Shown here piece after piece: positions 10,750-21,967 of a stretch of DNA of 64,000 nt. How positions within the stretch are numbered: the stretch's first letter is position 1; each line of letters starts with the position of its first letter. Under the pieces are notes generated by a model. The model was not told the origin of the DNA, did no database searches, and saw only the letters and a program-made list of their open reading frames with translations. Location: contig JACCIC010000004.1 of NCBI GenBank assembly GCA_018907035.1, forward strand, positions 7,400,001-7,464,000, in the 5' to 3' direction. The position numbers and the translations under genes were made by a program. Source of the stretch: Sycobia sp. Sy_11. Its lineage: Eukaryota; Arthropoda; Insecta; Hymenoptera; Epichrysomallidae.

Positions 10750-11366
10750 TTTAACAGCAGTGCCCGCATGGAGGAGAACCTTTTTATGAAGTGTTTTTTC
10801 AAAATACTCCCCTCCCACATTTATACACATATTCCAGCGAGTTTTCCAGTTTTCGTAACAATTCTGAAACACTTCTTATGGGACGAAGTCAAAATGTCGA
10901 TCTGGGACGAATTTTTTCAAATGTGGGAATAGATGAAAGTCGCAAGGTCACATGTCCGCTGAATAGGGCGGTTGTGGTAACGTTGCAATGCCTTTAGACG
11001 CCAAAAACTGAAAGACGTTGAACGCACTGGACAGGGAGTATTGTCGTGATGCAGAACCTAAGTCTTCGAGATCTTCGGACACACTCTGAGTACGCTTTTT
11101 CGAAATTTTTCGAGCACATTGCCGTAGAATACTTGATTTACAGTTTGTCCCGGTGGTACAAAATCTTTGTGAACCACCCCTTTGCTGTCGAAGAAGCAAA
11201 TGAACATGGTTTTCACTTTGGTCTTGCTTATTCTCCGCGCCTCGTCTTTGACGTTCACACGGCCTTTTTTAAAAGCAGCATGTCATCGAAGCATTTGACT
11301 ACGACTTTCGCCAAGTTTAGCACAAAATTTTATCGCGCACCGTTGCTCTAAATTTTTCTGATCCAT
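10750..11366 (-). pseudogene. Decayed mariner transposase, internally deleted
   Basis: Reading on the minus strand from an ATG at 11366, the sequence has the mariner N-terminal region (residues like NLEQRCAIKFC), soon jumps to the core (VKTMFICFFDSKGV..., with PPGQTVN at about 11160), and later has HHDNTP (about 11043-11055) and LPQPPYS. The helix-turn-helix part and the first catalytic Asp segment are missing, so an internal deletion of several hundred bp has joined the ends. At least two frameshifts and stops follow. It belongs to the IS630-Tc1-mariner superfamily and is a different lineage from the intact copy at 34.6 kb. No terminal inverted repeats were identified. Confidence 0.85.
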
Positions 11367-12249
11367 TTTCGTGATATGCACTACTCGTGCGTTGTTACAA
11401 AACTCTAACCAGCTGGCGAAGAAATGATCGTGCAAGGGTCGTCAAGTTTTTAATCGAGAGAGTAAGTATCTACTATCACGGTGGCGGAGTTACAGGTTCG
11501 CACTGTTACCACAAGCCGAGAAATAAAATAGTTCGTATTACTTAATTGTCTGACCTCATAGTTCTAAATCAAAAATCGATTTTTATGGAAATCTATTGGA
11601 AGTCTATTGAAAAATCGATAAAAGGACTTACTAACAAAATACATTCATAAAATGAAATTAATATAAAAAAAAGTTGTAAAAAAGACGACGAGCTTAAAAA
11701 CAAATTTATAATCAAGGTCTTCTAAACCTGTTATCTCCGCCACATATTTAACATGTTCAACTGGTAGACTTACCTAAGAAAACAATGATCTTCAATATAT
11801 ATATATAGACACACATAAACTATAAAAAATCTCTGAAATTTTCCATATTTATACGCCCCACATTTCCTATCTATGATAAACATTATATGAATGGTCCCCA
11901 TTTAAAAGTTTAAGAGAATAAAATATTGTTTAAATCGTAAGTCTTTAAACAAATAAGCAATAGCTAAAATTTTATACCAGACAAATTCTTTTCAAAAAAT
12001 ATAAATAATTTTAAGCAAAAAAGTTTCTAAAGTTCTTACTCAAAAAATGTACATATAATGCCTGAAAAGCCATAGAATAAATGTTTATATTTTCTTTTCT
12101 AGATTTATTTATATAATGAAAATCTGCTTTGAATATTATTTTGATATAAAAATTAAATTAGTTTTCTTCAATAAATATTTTTTTTCATTTGTTATATAGT
12201 TACGTTTGTGTTTTGTGAACAAAGAAATATTGTCTCTTCGGTTTTTATA
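11367..12249. other. Spacer between two mariner relics
   Basis: AT-rich sequence with no recognisable gene; it may include untranslated ends of the neighbouring mariners. Confidence 0.5.
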
Positions 12250-13127
12250 ATGTCTGAAATGATTCAACAAACAAGTAGCATTAAATTTTGTACGCGAAAT
12301 GAAATATCGGCCGCCAAAACGTTCAGAATGTTGCAGCAAGCCTTTGGTGAGAAGTCAATGTCAAGAGCAAGTGTTTTTAATTGGCACAACTTGTTTAAAG
12401 AAGGTCGAGAACGGGATGCAGACATATGACATCAAAGACGACCAAGAACTGATAAGCTAGACATTGACAACATCAAAGTACTGGTTCTGCAAAATCTTCG
12501 ATTGACTACTAGAGCACTTGCTGATATTGTTCGAATTTCCAATGGGTCAGTCAACACCATTTTGAAAGACATTTTGTACTTGAAAAGAGCGAAATCCGAA
12601 TTGGTGCCAAAACATTTAATTTTTTGGAAAAACAGCGTTGCATGGAGGTCTGTGAAACAATACTTTCAGATAAGAAGGAACCGTTAATAACTGCAGATGA
12701 AACTTGGATGTACGTTTTCGATCTAGAAACAACCGATCAATCGAGCAAATATCGTGCCAAAGGAGAGCGGAGACCGAAAAAACATGCCAAAGTCGCTCAA
12801 AAGTCAAGGTTCTGATCACGGTTTTCTTCGATTATCGTGGCGCGGTGTATTATGAATTCCTTCCAACCGGCCAAACAGTTAACAAAGAATATTATTTGAG
12901 TGTTATGCGTCGTTTGCGTGAAGCTATTCGTCTCAACAAGCTCATAATGCACAAGCTCACACTGCATTGATTTTACGTGAACATTTCGCCAAAAATTCAA
13001 CCAATATCGTTCCGTAACCACCGTACTCGCTTGATTTAGAACCGCGTGACTTCTGGCTTTTCAGCAAACTCCAAAGATAAGTTCGGGGACACGGTTTTGA
13101 TTCAATCGAAGAAATAAAAGCCGAATA
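12250..13127 (+). pseudogene. Decayed mariner transposase
   Basis: This relic runs close to the full length of a mariner transposase, in pieces. It has an N-terminal helix-turn-helix region (ML QQAFG-like, FNWHNLFKEGRE, about 12325-12410), a first catalytic segment ITADETWMY (about 12685-12715), the FFDYRGAVYYEFLPTGQTVN core (about 12825-12885), and a last segment PPYSLDLEPRDFWLFSKLQ (about 13020-13077). It is broken by a stop at 12427-12429 and several frameshifts. Catalysis would be cut-and-paste transposition at TA; it cannot work here. The start is set at the Met before the helix-turn-helix. It is a lineage distinct from the intact Mos1-like copy. Confidence 0.9.
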
Positions 13128-13457
13128 AATAAAGAATTCAAAAGTTATAAAGTCTTACTCATATTTGCACAGAGTACTATATCTGCTCATATTGTACATT
13201 CATTCCGTTATCTCCAATTTTCTCTATACCTTTTTGAAGAAAAGAAAGCGCACTTATTATGGTAAAATAGTATGTGGTATTCAGGAGCAAAGGTGTTTTC
13301 AAGCTCGGCTAATTTGACGCCCTCGCTGTGTTCAAGTTGCAGGTATACCCTTGTCGAAAAACGTTTACTTGTTCCCTTGTGTCACAATGTACTATATGTT
13401 CCGTGCAATTCAATGAAATATGTTTATTTCATGCGACAGAATATTTCTGAGGCTAAA

Positions 13458-13634
13458 TTACTGATTTATAAAATAATATGTGTCTCCAAGACTCACTACA
13501 ATGGACACAGTGTCGTCTTCCTCGACCTCGTCCTGATGAGTCACCGGCAGTGGCAGCGTATCCTGAGGTGGTGATTCTAGTATTTCAAATTCATCCGGTG
13601 TTGTCGAGCTCGAGTTAAGAGTTGGTATTGAACT
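13458..13634 (-). other. Orphan GC-rich open segment, possible exon
   Basis: A 59-codon frame on the minus strand is open from 13634 to a stop at 13458-13460, without a start codon. It is much GC-richer than its surroundings and encodes a Pro/Ser/Thr- then Asp/Glu-rich peptide (for example DEFEILESPPQDTLPLP, DEVEEDDTVS). An AG at its upstream edge could be a splice acceptor. It could be an exon of a host gene or the remains of a transposon protein; I do not recognise it. Confidence 0.3.
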
Positions 13635-14228
13635 CTATTACAAAATTTTTTATAGTATCAGTTTAAATTATGCAAAACTATAATGAACTTTTTTTATAAA
13701 TTTCAGTCTGTAATAATTGACTTAAATAGCACCTTCATTCATAAAAAACAATTAAATCTTCACCTTCTAAATATACATTATTTGATAAAATATGTTTAAA
13801 AAGATAACAACGTAGAAAACGAATAATTTAAAGATGCTGCTGCACATTTAGCCATAAGTACAATTTTGTTAACTGTGCGGGCATCAACATAACTCGTCTT
13901 TTCATGCGTAATGCAAAACAAGAATGAAGAGCCTAGTTTTGCACAAACCATTAAAAAAATAAAGTTTGATGCATGTAAATTAAGCAGGTTATCGTTGCAT
14001 GGGTGTTTAAGTCATTCGCGCTTACTTTGGGGCGTCACTTCACTCCCATGCGGCAATCAACCACATTACACACTTGTATCAGAATTCAATATTTATAGCC
14101 AAATGATTACGATTTTTCCCCCATTTCGAATTGGAAATTAAATATTAATAAGAATCATTACTAAATCCGAAGTCACCTCATGCCTACGACTAGAGAAGTC
14201 GAAACCCGTTGCACCGCTGACTCCTTCC

Positions 14229-14760
14229 GCACCCCTCGAACTTTCTGAGTTTGAGTTTGTCGTGTGACGAGAGCATACAAAGCGGTAGCCACTTTCGTTC
14301 ACTTTCAGGAGCGTCACCTATTAAGCTGATATAATTACGAAAGGAAATTCATTCCGTCACATATTATAAGTTCTGAATCATCGATGAGTTGGAAAATAGT
14401 GAGATCTTTAAGCAACCATTCATTGTCACCCAGCTGCAAGACTTGCAAATCGACAACATACTCAATCTTGACTGATATCTTTTGTCAAACAATTTTATTC
14501 TTGTATTATTTTATTTCTACTACTTTACAACTTCATGTACTTAGAATATCCACCATTTCATGATATAGTTTAAAAAAATACAATTTATTCTCCAATTTAT
14601 TGTTAAGGAGTAGAATATTCTGAGGTGTAAGTGCTTTGGCTGTTGGCTTGTGAGTCAGAGCTTTGTTCTAATATGAACTTGCTGACATGATCGGTTTTAA
14701 TGTAGCTAGGAACTATGAAAATAATACTTATCGCTCTCTAAGCTATTTGATAATATGTAA
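14229..14760 (+). repeat. Direct repeat A, copy 1 (532 bp)
   Basis: Copy 1 of a sequence that recurs at 14983-15508 with only scattered differences (about 97% by eye). Short open stretches occur (for example FKQPFIVTQLQDLQIDN in one frame), suggesting decayed coding sequence, but no family is recognised. It abuts repeat B directly. Confidence 0.9.
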
Positions 14761-14975
14761 AGCAAGCTAAGCATTAATTAGAGAAGTTATTTTTTAAATT
14801 TTTGAATAATGCTATTTATGGTAACATAATGGGCAAATGATAGAAAAGGAGTAGATGTAAAGTTAATAAATAGATAGAATGGATACTATGCTACATGATG
14901 CATGTATTACTAGTCTAAATTACCACAACTGTTCCATTTTTCACGAACATTTTGTGGCCGTACAATTATTGGGAA
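14761..14975 (+). repeat. Direct repeat B, copy 1 (215 bp; polB fragment)
   Basis: Nearly identical to 16483-16697. In pieces of frame it encodes the finger/motif-B part of a Polinton-type polymerase B (LFFKFLNNAIYGN, then GVDVKLINR, then NYHNCSIFHEHFVAVQLL). Truncated at 14975 by the junction with repeat A copy 2. Confidence 0.9.
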
Positions 14976-14982
14976 TTATTCT

Positions 14983-15508
14983 GCACCCCTCGGACTTTCT
15001 GAGTTTGAGTTTGTCGTGTGACGAGAGCATACAAAGCGGTAGCCACTTTCGTTCACTTTCAGGAGCGTCACCTATTACGCTGATATAATTACGAAAGGAA
15101 ATTCATTCCATCACATATTATAGGTTCTGAATCATCGATGAGTTGCAAAATAGTGAGATCTTTAAGCAGCTATTCATTGTCACCCAGCTGCAAGACTTGC
15201 AAATCGACAACATACTCAATCTTGACTGATATCTTTTGTCAAACAATTTTATTCTTGTATTATTTTATTTCTACTACTTTACAACTTCATGTACTTAGAA
15301 TATCTACCATTTCATGATATAGTTTAAAAAATTACAATTTATTTTCCAATTTATTGTTAAGGAGTAGAATGTTCTGAGGTGCAAGTGCTTTGACTGTTGG
15401 CTTGAAAGTCAGAGCCTTGTTCTAATTTGCTGACATGACCGGTTTTTAATGTAGCTGGAACTTTGTAAATAATACTTTTCGCTCTCTAAGCTATTTGATA
15501 ATATGTAA
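14983..15508 (+). repeat. Direct repeat A, copy 2 (526 bp)
   Basis: Second copy of repeat A. Unlike copy 1, it is not followed by B; the sequence departs after 'gataatatgtaa' and B resumes only at 16483. Confidence 0.9.
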
Positions 15509-16482
15509 TCTGATGATTATAACCTCTCCATGGAAATTGACTAGATATCTGTTTTGATCAACGTGCTTCTTTCTATATAATCTATGTACTTGACGGCGAC
15601 TAAAAGATAACTTAAATGTCACGATGCTTCCATGAAGGCACTGCAGGAAAGCATGTACACAAAGCTCATTTATAGAGGCACCAACTATAATGCTGTATTT
15701 TATCCTCAATATATTAATGTATAGGAATAGTTTGAAAAGGTTCTCTAATTTAAAGATATTGAATTTCCGTTGAGAACAAAGAAGATAGTTAAATTTGAAT
15801 TAATTGATATGAGCTGAAAAAGAAAATCATGTCATATTTCCATATTATTAACAACCATAATATAGGAAAAGCATGCCAATCACTTATCATCCAAAACAAC
15901 TGCGATGATAAAAACAGTGAAATTTATGATTAGATAAAGCATATATGATAATGATCTTCCATCCAATTATCACTATATTTTTATTTAAGAATATATTTCG
16001 CTTGATCAGCTCGCAAGTGTCAAAAAATAATGGAAATGTTTTTTTTTTTGTTTTCTTTTTGCAACAGATATCTACGTTATTTTCTATTCGAAGAAAAAGC
16101 AAAATTGTATATCATTCATTATAAAGTAAACAATAATTGCATAATAAAACTACCAACAGAGAAAAATAATATTTATATAAATTTTATTTTTATAATGTAT
16201 TATAATAATATTTTATAAAAACTGCATTTAAGCGTTACCGTTTGTTATAATAGAATTTTGGAAAATAGAAAATTAAAAGTATAAACACAACGACATATAG
16301 TATTTGTTTGTAACAACGCTTTTAGGAAGAAATATAGAAAATTATTAACGACATTGTACGATAAAAGCGCTATATAGTTTATTCTCAAGCCTTCAAAATG
16401 ACTTACACTTAAAAAAAATTTATAGAGTATTCAGATTTAAACAGAATCCATGGTTTAAACAGTAGTTTAAATAGTTAAAGAA
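15509..16482. mobile_element. ~974-bp insertion splitting the second A-B unit
   Basis: Comparison with the uninterrupted A-B junction at 14760/14761 shows that 15509-16482 was inserted between A copy 2 and B copy 2. Short 'taa(ag)' flanks could be a target duplication but are too short and AT-rich to be sure. It contains a 72-codon minus-strand frame (15709-15491) with an even amino-acid mix that I do not recognise, then AT-rich sequence. The class of element is unknown. Confidence 0.5.
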
Positions 16483-17485
16483 AGCAAGCTAAGCATGAAT
16501 TAGAGAAGTTATTTTTTAAATTTTTGAATAATGCTATTTATGGTAACATAATGGGCAAATGATAGAAAAGGAGTAGATGTAAAATTAATAAATAGATAGA
16601 ATGGATACTATGCTACATGATGCATGTATTACTAGTCTAAATTACCACAACTGTTCCATTTTTCACGAACATTTTGTTGCCGTACAATTATTGGGAACTG
16701 AAATTTATAATTGATAATCTAGATATGTTGGGCGGTTCATATTCGATTCATCAGAAACCTTAGTTTACAGATTCTATTAAGAATATATACGAAATAGAAT
16801 AGATAAAATATATAAAGTATTATATAAAGATATTGATAGTCTTGTAAATGAAATGAAAAAGATCAATATGTACGACTCGTTGCGAAAAGGTATTTTATCA
16901 ATCGGTACATTAGTCAATCCTGATTATAATCCTCATAAAATTCCGCCAAGTAATTAGAAAATTATTGGACTTACGAATGATGATTGCAATTGCACAATTT
17001 TAAACTGAATTTATTACATTACGAAGTAGAAGATATAGTGTGAAAATTCAAGGAGAAAGCAAGATTAAGACCAAAGGCGTGAAAAGTACAGTGGTAGAAA
17101 ATACCAAGTGTCGTGAAAAGTATGAATTTGCTGCTCATGGCACAGTAGACCATAGCAGAAAACGTATATGTAGTTTTAAAGAACAAGTTAATGGAAGAGA
17201 ACTATTTTGAAACTACTTGTTGCAATCGCCCAAAACGTATCAGCTGTTCGGGTATGCAACCTTTCAGTTTCAATATTTGTAGTACTGCTTTGCAGAGCTA
17301 CGAAAAACAGATGGAACTGCAGAATCCCTTTCAATTTCAGTTCATGAAATTGAAAAGAAATATATTTCTGATGTTAAAGAAATGATTGCGGAGGATACTA
17401 AGCACTGTGTGGTTGCCAATACTTATGCCTACAAAATTGTTAATCTACTTGTGAGTGGCACGAAAATCGAACTACTGCTGTTATA
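16483..17485 (+). pseudogene. polB: Relic of a second Polinton-type DNA polymerase B
   Basis: Family B, protein-primed-type DNA polymerase C-terminal half, badly decayed. Pieces visible in changing frames are: motif-B region NNAIYGN (about 16530), the GVDVKLINR segment, a motif-C remnant LYKDIDSL (about 16825-16850) where the family has Y-x-D-T-D-S-L, and YSVKIQGESKIK (about 17035-17075) near the thumb. The matching regions of the better-preserved copy at 25.6-26.2 kb align in the same order but differ a lot in sequence, so this is a different Polinton lineage or a much older insertion. The first 215 bp are repeat B copy 2. No other genes of that element were found nearby. Confidence 0.8.
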
Positions 17486-18335
17486 AGTAGAAACAAAATA
17501 TTGATACTTCGCTTAGGGATACCATTTCTTAAAAGGTAAATAATCAACTTTCGTAAGATTCAATACTTTTTTGCTTCTACTGATATTACCAAATCTTCGT
17601 AATGATTAGAATACTTATAAATATTTTTCAAAAACGATTTAATTATTGTTTACAAATAGTATTGTTATTAGTATTTCATATTAATAATATTCATAATAAA
17701 CGTGCATATTTGCCAAAAACCAAAAAAATTTACCTGCAGCGCTACAATCCTTCGACTACCAAATAGAGACGCCAGGCACGAAAGTAGACATTGTAGTACG
17801 AACCACGCTCCGCCGGTACAACAAACAATTATATTATTAAACATTTTATAGACATGAACTTTACGTATTATTCGTTTCTAATCCTCCATCAGTTCGTAAC
17901 ATATCCATATTGACAATTTAGTAATAAACCTAATAGTAAAATATAATTGTAATCAAGGAAAATTTACAACAGCAAATAGGTCATTAACTGAGAAAGAAAA
18001 ATGATCGAATGCATGAGAACTATTCCTTTCAGACGTATAGGAGTTGCGACAATCGAGTTCATTATTATTCATATCAGTAACAGAAAAAAGTTTGTTTCTG
18101 TATGAATATAATATATCAATATATGGTTTGTTGCGATAAGTTATTAGTCTGATTTTTTTATGCAGCATGATTTATAGCTTATCTATAAGTGGCAGAGATG
18201 TATAAGAATTTTTAGAAATTAGTTAATAATAGAATCTTCGGTAATTTTAAACAAAGAATTAAATTTTGACCATGGACGTGACTTTAATATCTCTTTTCAA
18301 GATTAGTTCAAAGCGAAAGTAATTTTTTAAAATAG
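17486..18335. other. AT-rich spacer before direct repeat R1
   Basis: No gene recognised. A small GC-richer patch at about 17750-17815 (with CCTTCGACTACC) has no clear identity. Confidence 0.5.
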
Positions 18336-19786
18336 AAACCCCAATTGTTGACGATATTATATAAAAAATTTCAAATACGCTTCTGTCTGGAAATACGTAA
18401 TTTTCTAGTAATTAATTGAACTTACATGCTTAGTTAATATTTGGTAAACAATCAGTTCACTGTACGCTTTATTCTTTTCAGCCTGCCTACGAGCGGTTAC
18501 TATACCAAATTACAAAATGCCACTTGTAATGTATGCACGTAAAAATTTATTGATTGAAGTCAGACTATTTTCGATACAAAGCAGAGACTATGTTACTCCG
18601 AAGATAATATAGAATATTTATTTCAAATTTTCGAATAATCAGTTCAGTAGTTGTTTTGCTTAACGTGTACAAACAAAAACACATTTGCTATTTATAAATT
18701 AGTATATAATGATATGATATGATTAACAACCTTGTTCATCGTATAGTAATATTCTATTCACATGTGATCTTAAATTTTTTTGTAAGTGCATTATAAATTG
18801 TTGTTAGTTTTTTCATCGTTGAATTAAATTATATAAAAAGAATTTGACATCGTCAAAGAAAAAAATATTATCGCTCATTAGACAATGTTTTTAATATATA
18901 AATAAATCAATACTATAATGTTTTTCATTTTAGATATAAAATTTACCAAGTATTTTGTGTTTCGTCTTTTATTTTATTTTATTTTAACCTTTAGTTTCAA
19001 AAATTAAATTTTTTATTATTGTTTTATATTAAGTATAAAAAGAATTTCATATTACTAAAGATGAAGTTGATCAGTCTTTTTAATACTTAAGCAATAAATA
19101 TTAATGATCAAATTTTTTAACTAATTATAATATAACAAGGTTAGTACAAAATAATAAGACCGAATCTGGATTTCAAAAAAAAAGGAAAGTTGAGCTTTTG
19201 CAGAATGAAAAATTTATCTCAATTATGAAGCTGGAATTGGACTTTTGGCCTGTATTGTTTTCTATTGCTTGTACATATTTAATTGGCTTTGCCTCTGTTG
19301 TGATTTAAACGAAAACAGCAACGTCGAATTAGATAGAATAATACAACTATAGCTGCGTATATTAACGCACGTAGCTATATTAACAATAACTCGCATACAA
19401 ATTAATTTAATTTGAATTATTAAATAATTATTAACATTTTTATATAAATTTTTACAAAAGAATACTTTATGTAATTTCTTATGTAAATATTCATTTTGAA
19501 TGATATTGGATTTCAGTTTATTTACCCTTCTAGAAATGTGTCTATTTTTGATAGGCTTGTAATGAAGAAGTGTAAATAGATTCATCTGGAATAGAAAAAA
19601 AAATAGCAAAATTTGTTCACATATTTCACGATACTTTCTAGCGAATTTAGATAAATAATAACTTTAACATTACTATGTATTATTTAAATCCTCAATCAAT
19701 ATTTGATATACGAAGAAAATCACTTTTGTTCTTTTCTCACCCCACGTTTGGTTGGTGAGAAAACACTATTGTTCAGAAAAAGAGCA
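18336..19786 (+). repeat. Long direct repeat R1 (1451 bp), left flank of the Polinton; mariner empty site
   Basis: R1 starts 'aaaccccaat' and ends 'aaaaagagca', and recurs in the same orientation at 34082-36819. By eye about 25 substitutions and one indel separate the copies, with roughly ten of the substitutions in the first 150 bp and the rest about 1% diverged. No terminal inverted repeats, LTR-like TG...CA ends or coding sequence are evident. At about 18709-18712 it retains the single-TA site into which a mariner inserted in the other copy. Confidence 0.95.
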
Positions 19787-20004
19787 CGTAGATAGGCTAT
19801 GGGCATTCTAGCACATGGACATTCTGGCACACTCTCCCCCCCCCCCTTGAAAACTGTGCGGCGGCCCCCCTGCATATTGTAATGTATAGAGAATGAAATC
19901 CAGCACCAATGAGGAAAATTTTCTTGCATCAAAGTAGAGGGGTGAACCATCCTTCCCATAATATAGTAAACGAAGGCCGTTCTTCTTTTTTATTTTTTTT
20001 TTAA

Positions 20005-20083
20005 CCAATAGAAACGTTTTCTCATAAAAGGACAGCACTGGAAAACTGTATAAAAGCGGAATCGCAGTCAGTTTTTCCATCAC
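20005..20083 (+). promoter_or_regulatory. Core promoter of the 20.1-kb gene
   Basis: A CCAAT box at 20005-20009 precedes TATAAAAG at 20049-20056, with a TCAGTT initiator-like sequence about 29 bp downstream (20078-20083) and the start codon at 20131. The string AAAAGCG followed by CAGTTT is shared with the region upstream of polB. Confidence 0.6.
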
Positions 20084-20130
20084 AATTTGCCTTCACATTT
20101 CAAAGTTTAATAATATTATAAATTGGAAAA

Positions 20131-20762
20131 ATGAAGGTAGCTGTGAGCACGGCAGGCAGCGGCAAAACTAACGACAACAGCAACAGCAACAGCAACATGG
20201 ATTCGTTTGGGGATGGATCCATGGAATTGTTTGGGGAGGAAGAGCAGGAGGAGGAGGTTGCACGGCCGACGACGCCAATTTCTATCGTCGCAGCCTCGCT
20301 GACAAGGGCTGTAACGCCTTGTTTTGAAGAAGAGGTAAGGAGCTTCCCAGGCTCTGCAACTGATTGGAAAGCGCTATATCGAAGAGCGCAGGAGATGACG
20401 GAAGCCATCCGTCAAGCAGTCAAGTTCGCGGAATTTTTCGACAAGCTAGATAGAGGTAAGGAAAATAATAATTTGTTTTAAAATTCTTTTATTTTAAATA
20501 TATTTATTTATATATAATTTATACAATATATTATATATTTAATTTTAAAATATATTTAATTTTAAAATATATTTAATTTTAATATATTAATATTAATATG
20601 TATGATTTTTGTTTATCTATTATAGCGACGAAGAATGGAAGCGATGGGCATGGCAAACGTTCAAGGAGCCGTTCGGTGAAGAAGGAAAGAAGACGAATCC
20701 GTCCGAGAACACCGAGGATGACGCAGAACTACAGCCGCAGCCCATCTATCGCAAGTATGTGA
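20131..20762 (+). CDS. Two-exon gene, acidic N-terminus and basic Arg/Ser tail (function unknown)
   Basis: Exon 1 is 20131-20455 and exon 2 is 20626-20762, joined across a 170-nt GT-AG intron (donor AG|GTAAGG, acceptor TTATAG|CG, phase 1), giving 153 codons with the stop. Without splicing the frame ends at 20481 in an AT-rich run. The first exon has Asn/Ser repeats, an acidic stretch EEEQEEE and a helical segment. The second exon is rich in Arg, Ser and Lys (KRSRSRSVKKERRR), like an RS domain or a nucleic-acid-binding or nuclear-localising tail. It has its own TATA promoter and intact splice sites. I do not recognise the family. A core-protein or regulatory role is speculation. Confidence 0.6.
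20456..20625 (+). other. Predicted intron of the 20.1-kb gene
   Basis: 170 nt, GTAAGG donor and TATAG acceptor, far more AT-rich than the two exons. Removing it joins an acidic/helical exon to a basic exon in frame. Confidence 0.6.
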
Positions 20763-21967
20763 TATTCAAGCTGCTCGAGCGTTGAGGAAATCAACGCCGA
20801 ACCTCCCCCAGCGCAGCCAAGGATAGTAAGATGTAAGATTAGAAAACAAGACAGGCAAGATGTAAGATTAGAAAAAAAATGCAATTAAATTGAATTTAAA
20901 TAAAAAAATACTTTATATAAAATTTTTAAAAAAATAATAAAAAAAAACCTATTCTATTGTATATGAATATGTATTTTTATATGTATTACAAAAATGTTTG
21001 AAATTATATTTTAAAAATTAATGTATTGTAAAAAAATAAAATATAAATATAAATATAAATGCAAATGTATAAAAAAAATGTATGAAAAAATAAAAAATAA
21101 ATAAATGGAAAATAGAACAAAATTATCTTGATTTACAATTTTTTTCTCATTCCTACCTTTCCGCCTAGAAGTAATCATAAAAAAAGAACTTAATATTATT
21201 ATTAAATCAAAAATAAAATAAAATCAAAAATTAAATAATTATTATTATAATTTTATTAATGAAAACTTTGTATTTCAATTATATTATTGATGAAAGTTAA
21301 TTGAATAATTTCTTTTGTATTGAAGATGTATATGTAATTTGGAAAAAAAATAAAAAATATAATTAATTGAAATAAAAGATGTTATTACCGAAGACCAAAG
21401 TAGGACAGAATTGTGTAAAACATGCGAGCAAGCGGCAACGGGGAAGCGAGGACGAACACGTAAACGAGCAGCCAGATGAATAAATGGAAGGCACCCCACG
21501 TACGGGGGAGGGGGGTTTGAGGGGGGCTTGCCCCCCAAAAAAATTTTTTTGGGGATATATTTCTTGGAAATGCACAAGTTTCAAGAATTTTGTGAAAATT
21601 CTAGGAAATTGTGTATTTCCGAGAATTTTTTTTTTAAAAACTTGATAGTATGAAATTTTTTTTCATTCATTTTTAAAATTTTCTTTCACTTATTTACTAT
21701 TTAGTTATGTTATTAAATTACTTCATCTTTTTTTTACTTATTTATTTATTTATTAATTTTTTTAAAACTTCTTCAATATCTTTTTTAAAATCATTTAAAA
21801 ACTAAAAAATTATAGGAATAATATAATATAAGAATTTATATTATATTATTTATATAATACAATAATATTAATAATTGAAATAAAAATTACAAATCTGATT
21901 TTTTCAAGATATATAGTATTTATTAATATAATTTTTTACAAATTTCATTTTTACAATAATGCTATAT
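20763..21967. other. AT-rich intergenic DNA with G-rich hairpin
   Basis: The 3' side of the two-exon gene, with poly(A)-signal-like AATAAA sequences near 20897. A short direct repeat 'aagatgtaagattag' occurs twice at about 20830 and 20857. The only GC-rich part is 21420-21540, with the hairpin at 21521-21536. No gene recognised. Confidence 0.6.
21503..21550 (+). other. G-run cluster and perfect 7-bp G/C hairpin followed by A7T7
   Basis: Runs of 5, 6 and 6 G lie within about 25 bp and lead into GGGGGGC-TT-GCCCCCC (21521-21536), followed by A7 T7. On the + strand this could form a very stable hairpin or a G-quadruplex; it resembles a structural or processing signal but has no proven role. Confidence 0.6.

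Noticed and set aside
18336..19786. Repeat R as a retrotransposon LTR
   Set aside because: No TG...CA ends, no primer binding site or purine tract beside it, no matching target duplications and no retrotransposon genes between the copies.
21284..21584. Minus-strand frames of 73-97 codons near the G-rich hairpin
   Set aside because: Two overlapping frames of Pro/Gly/Lys composition produced by the G/C and A/T runs; no start context.
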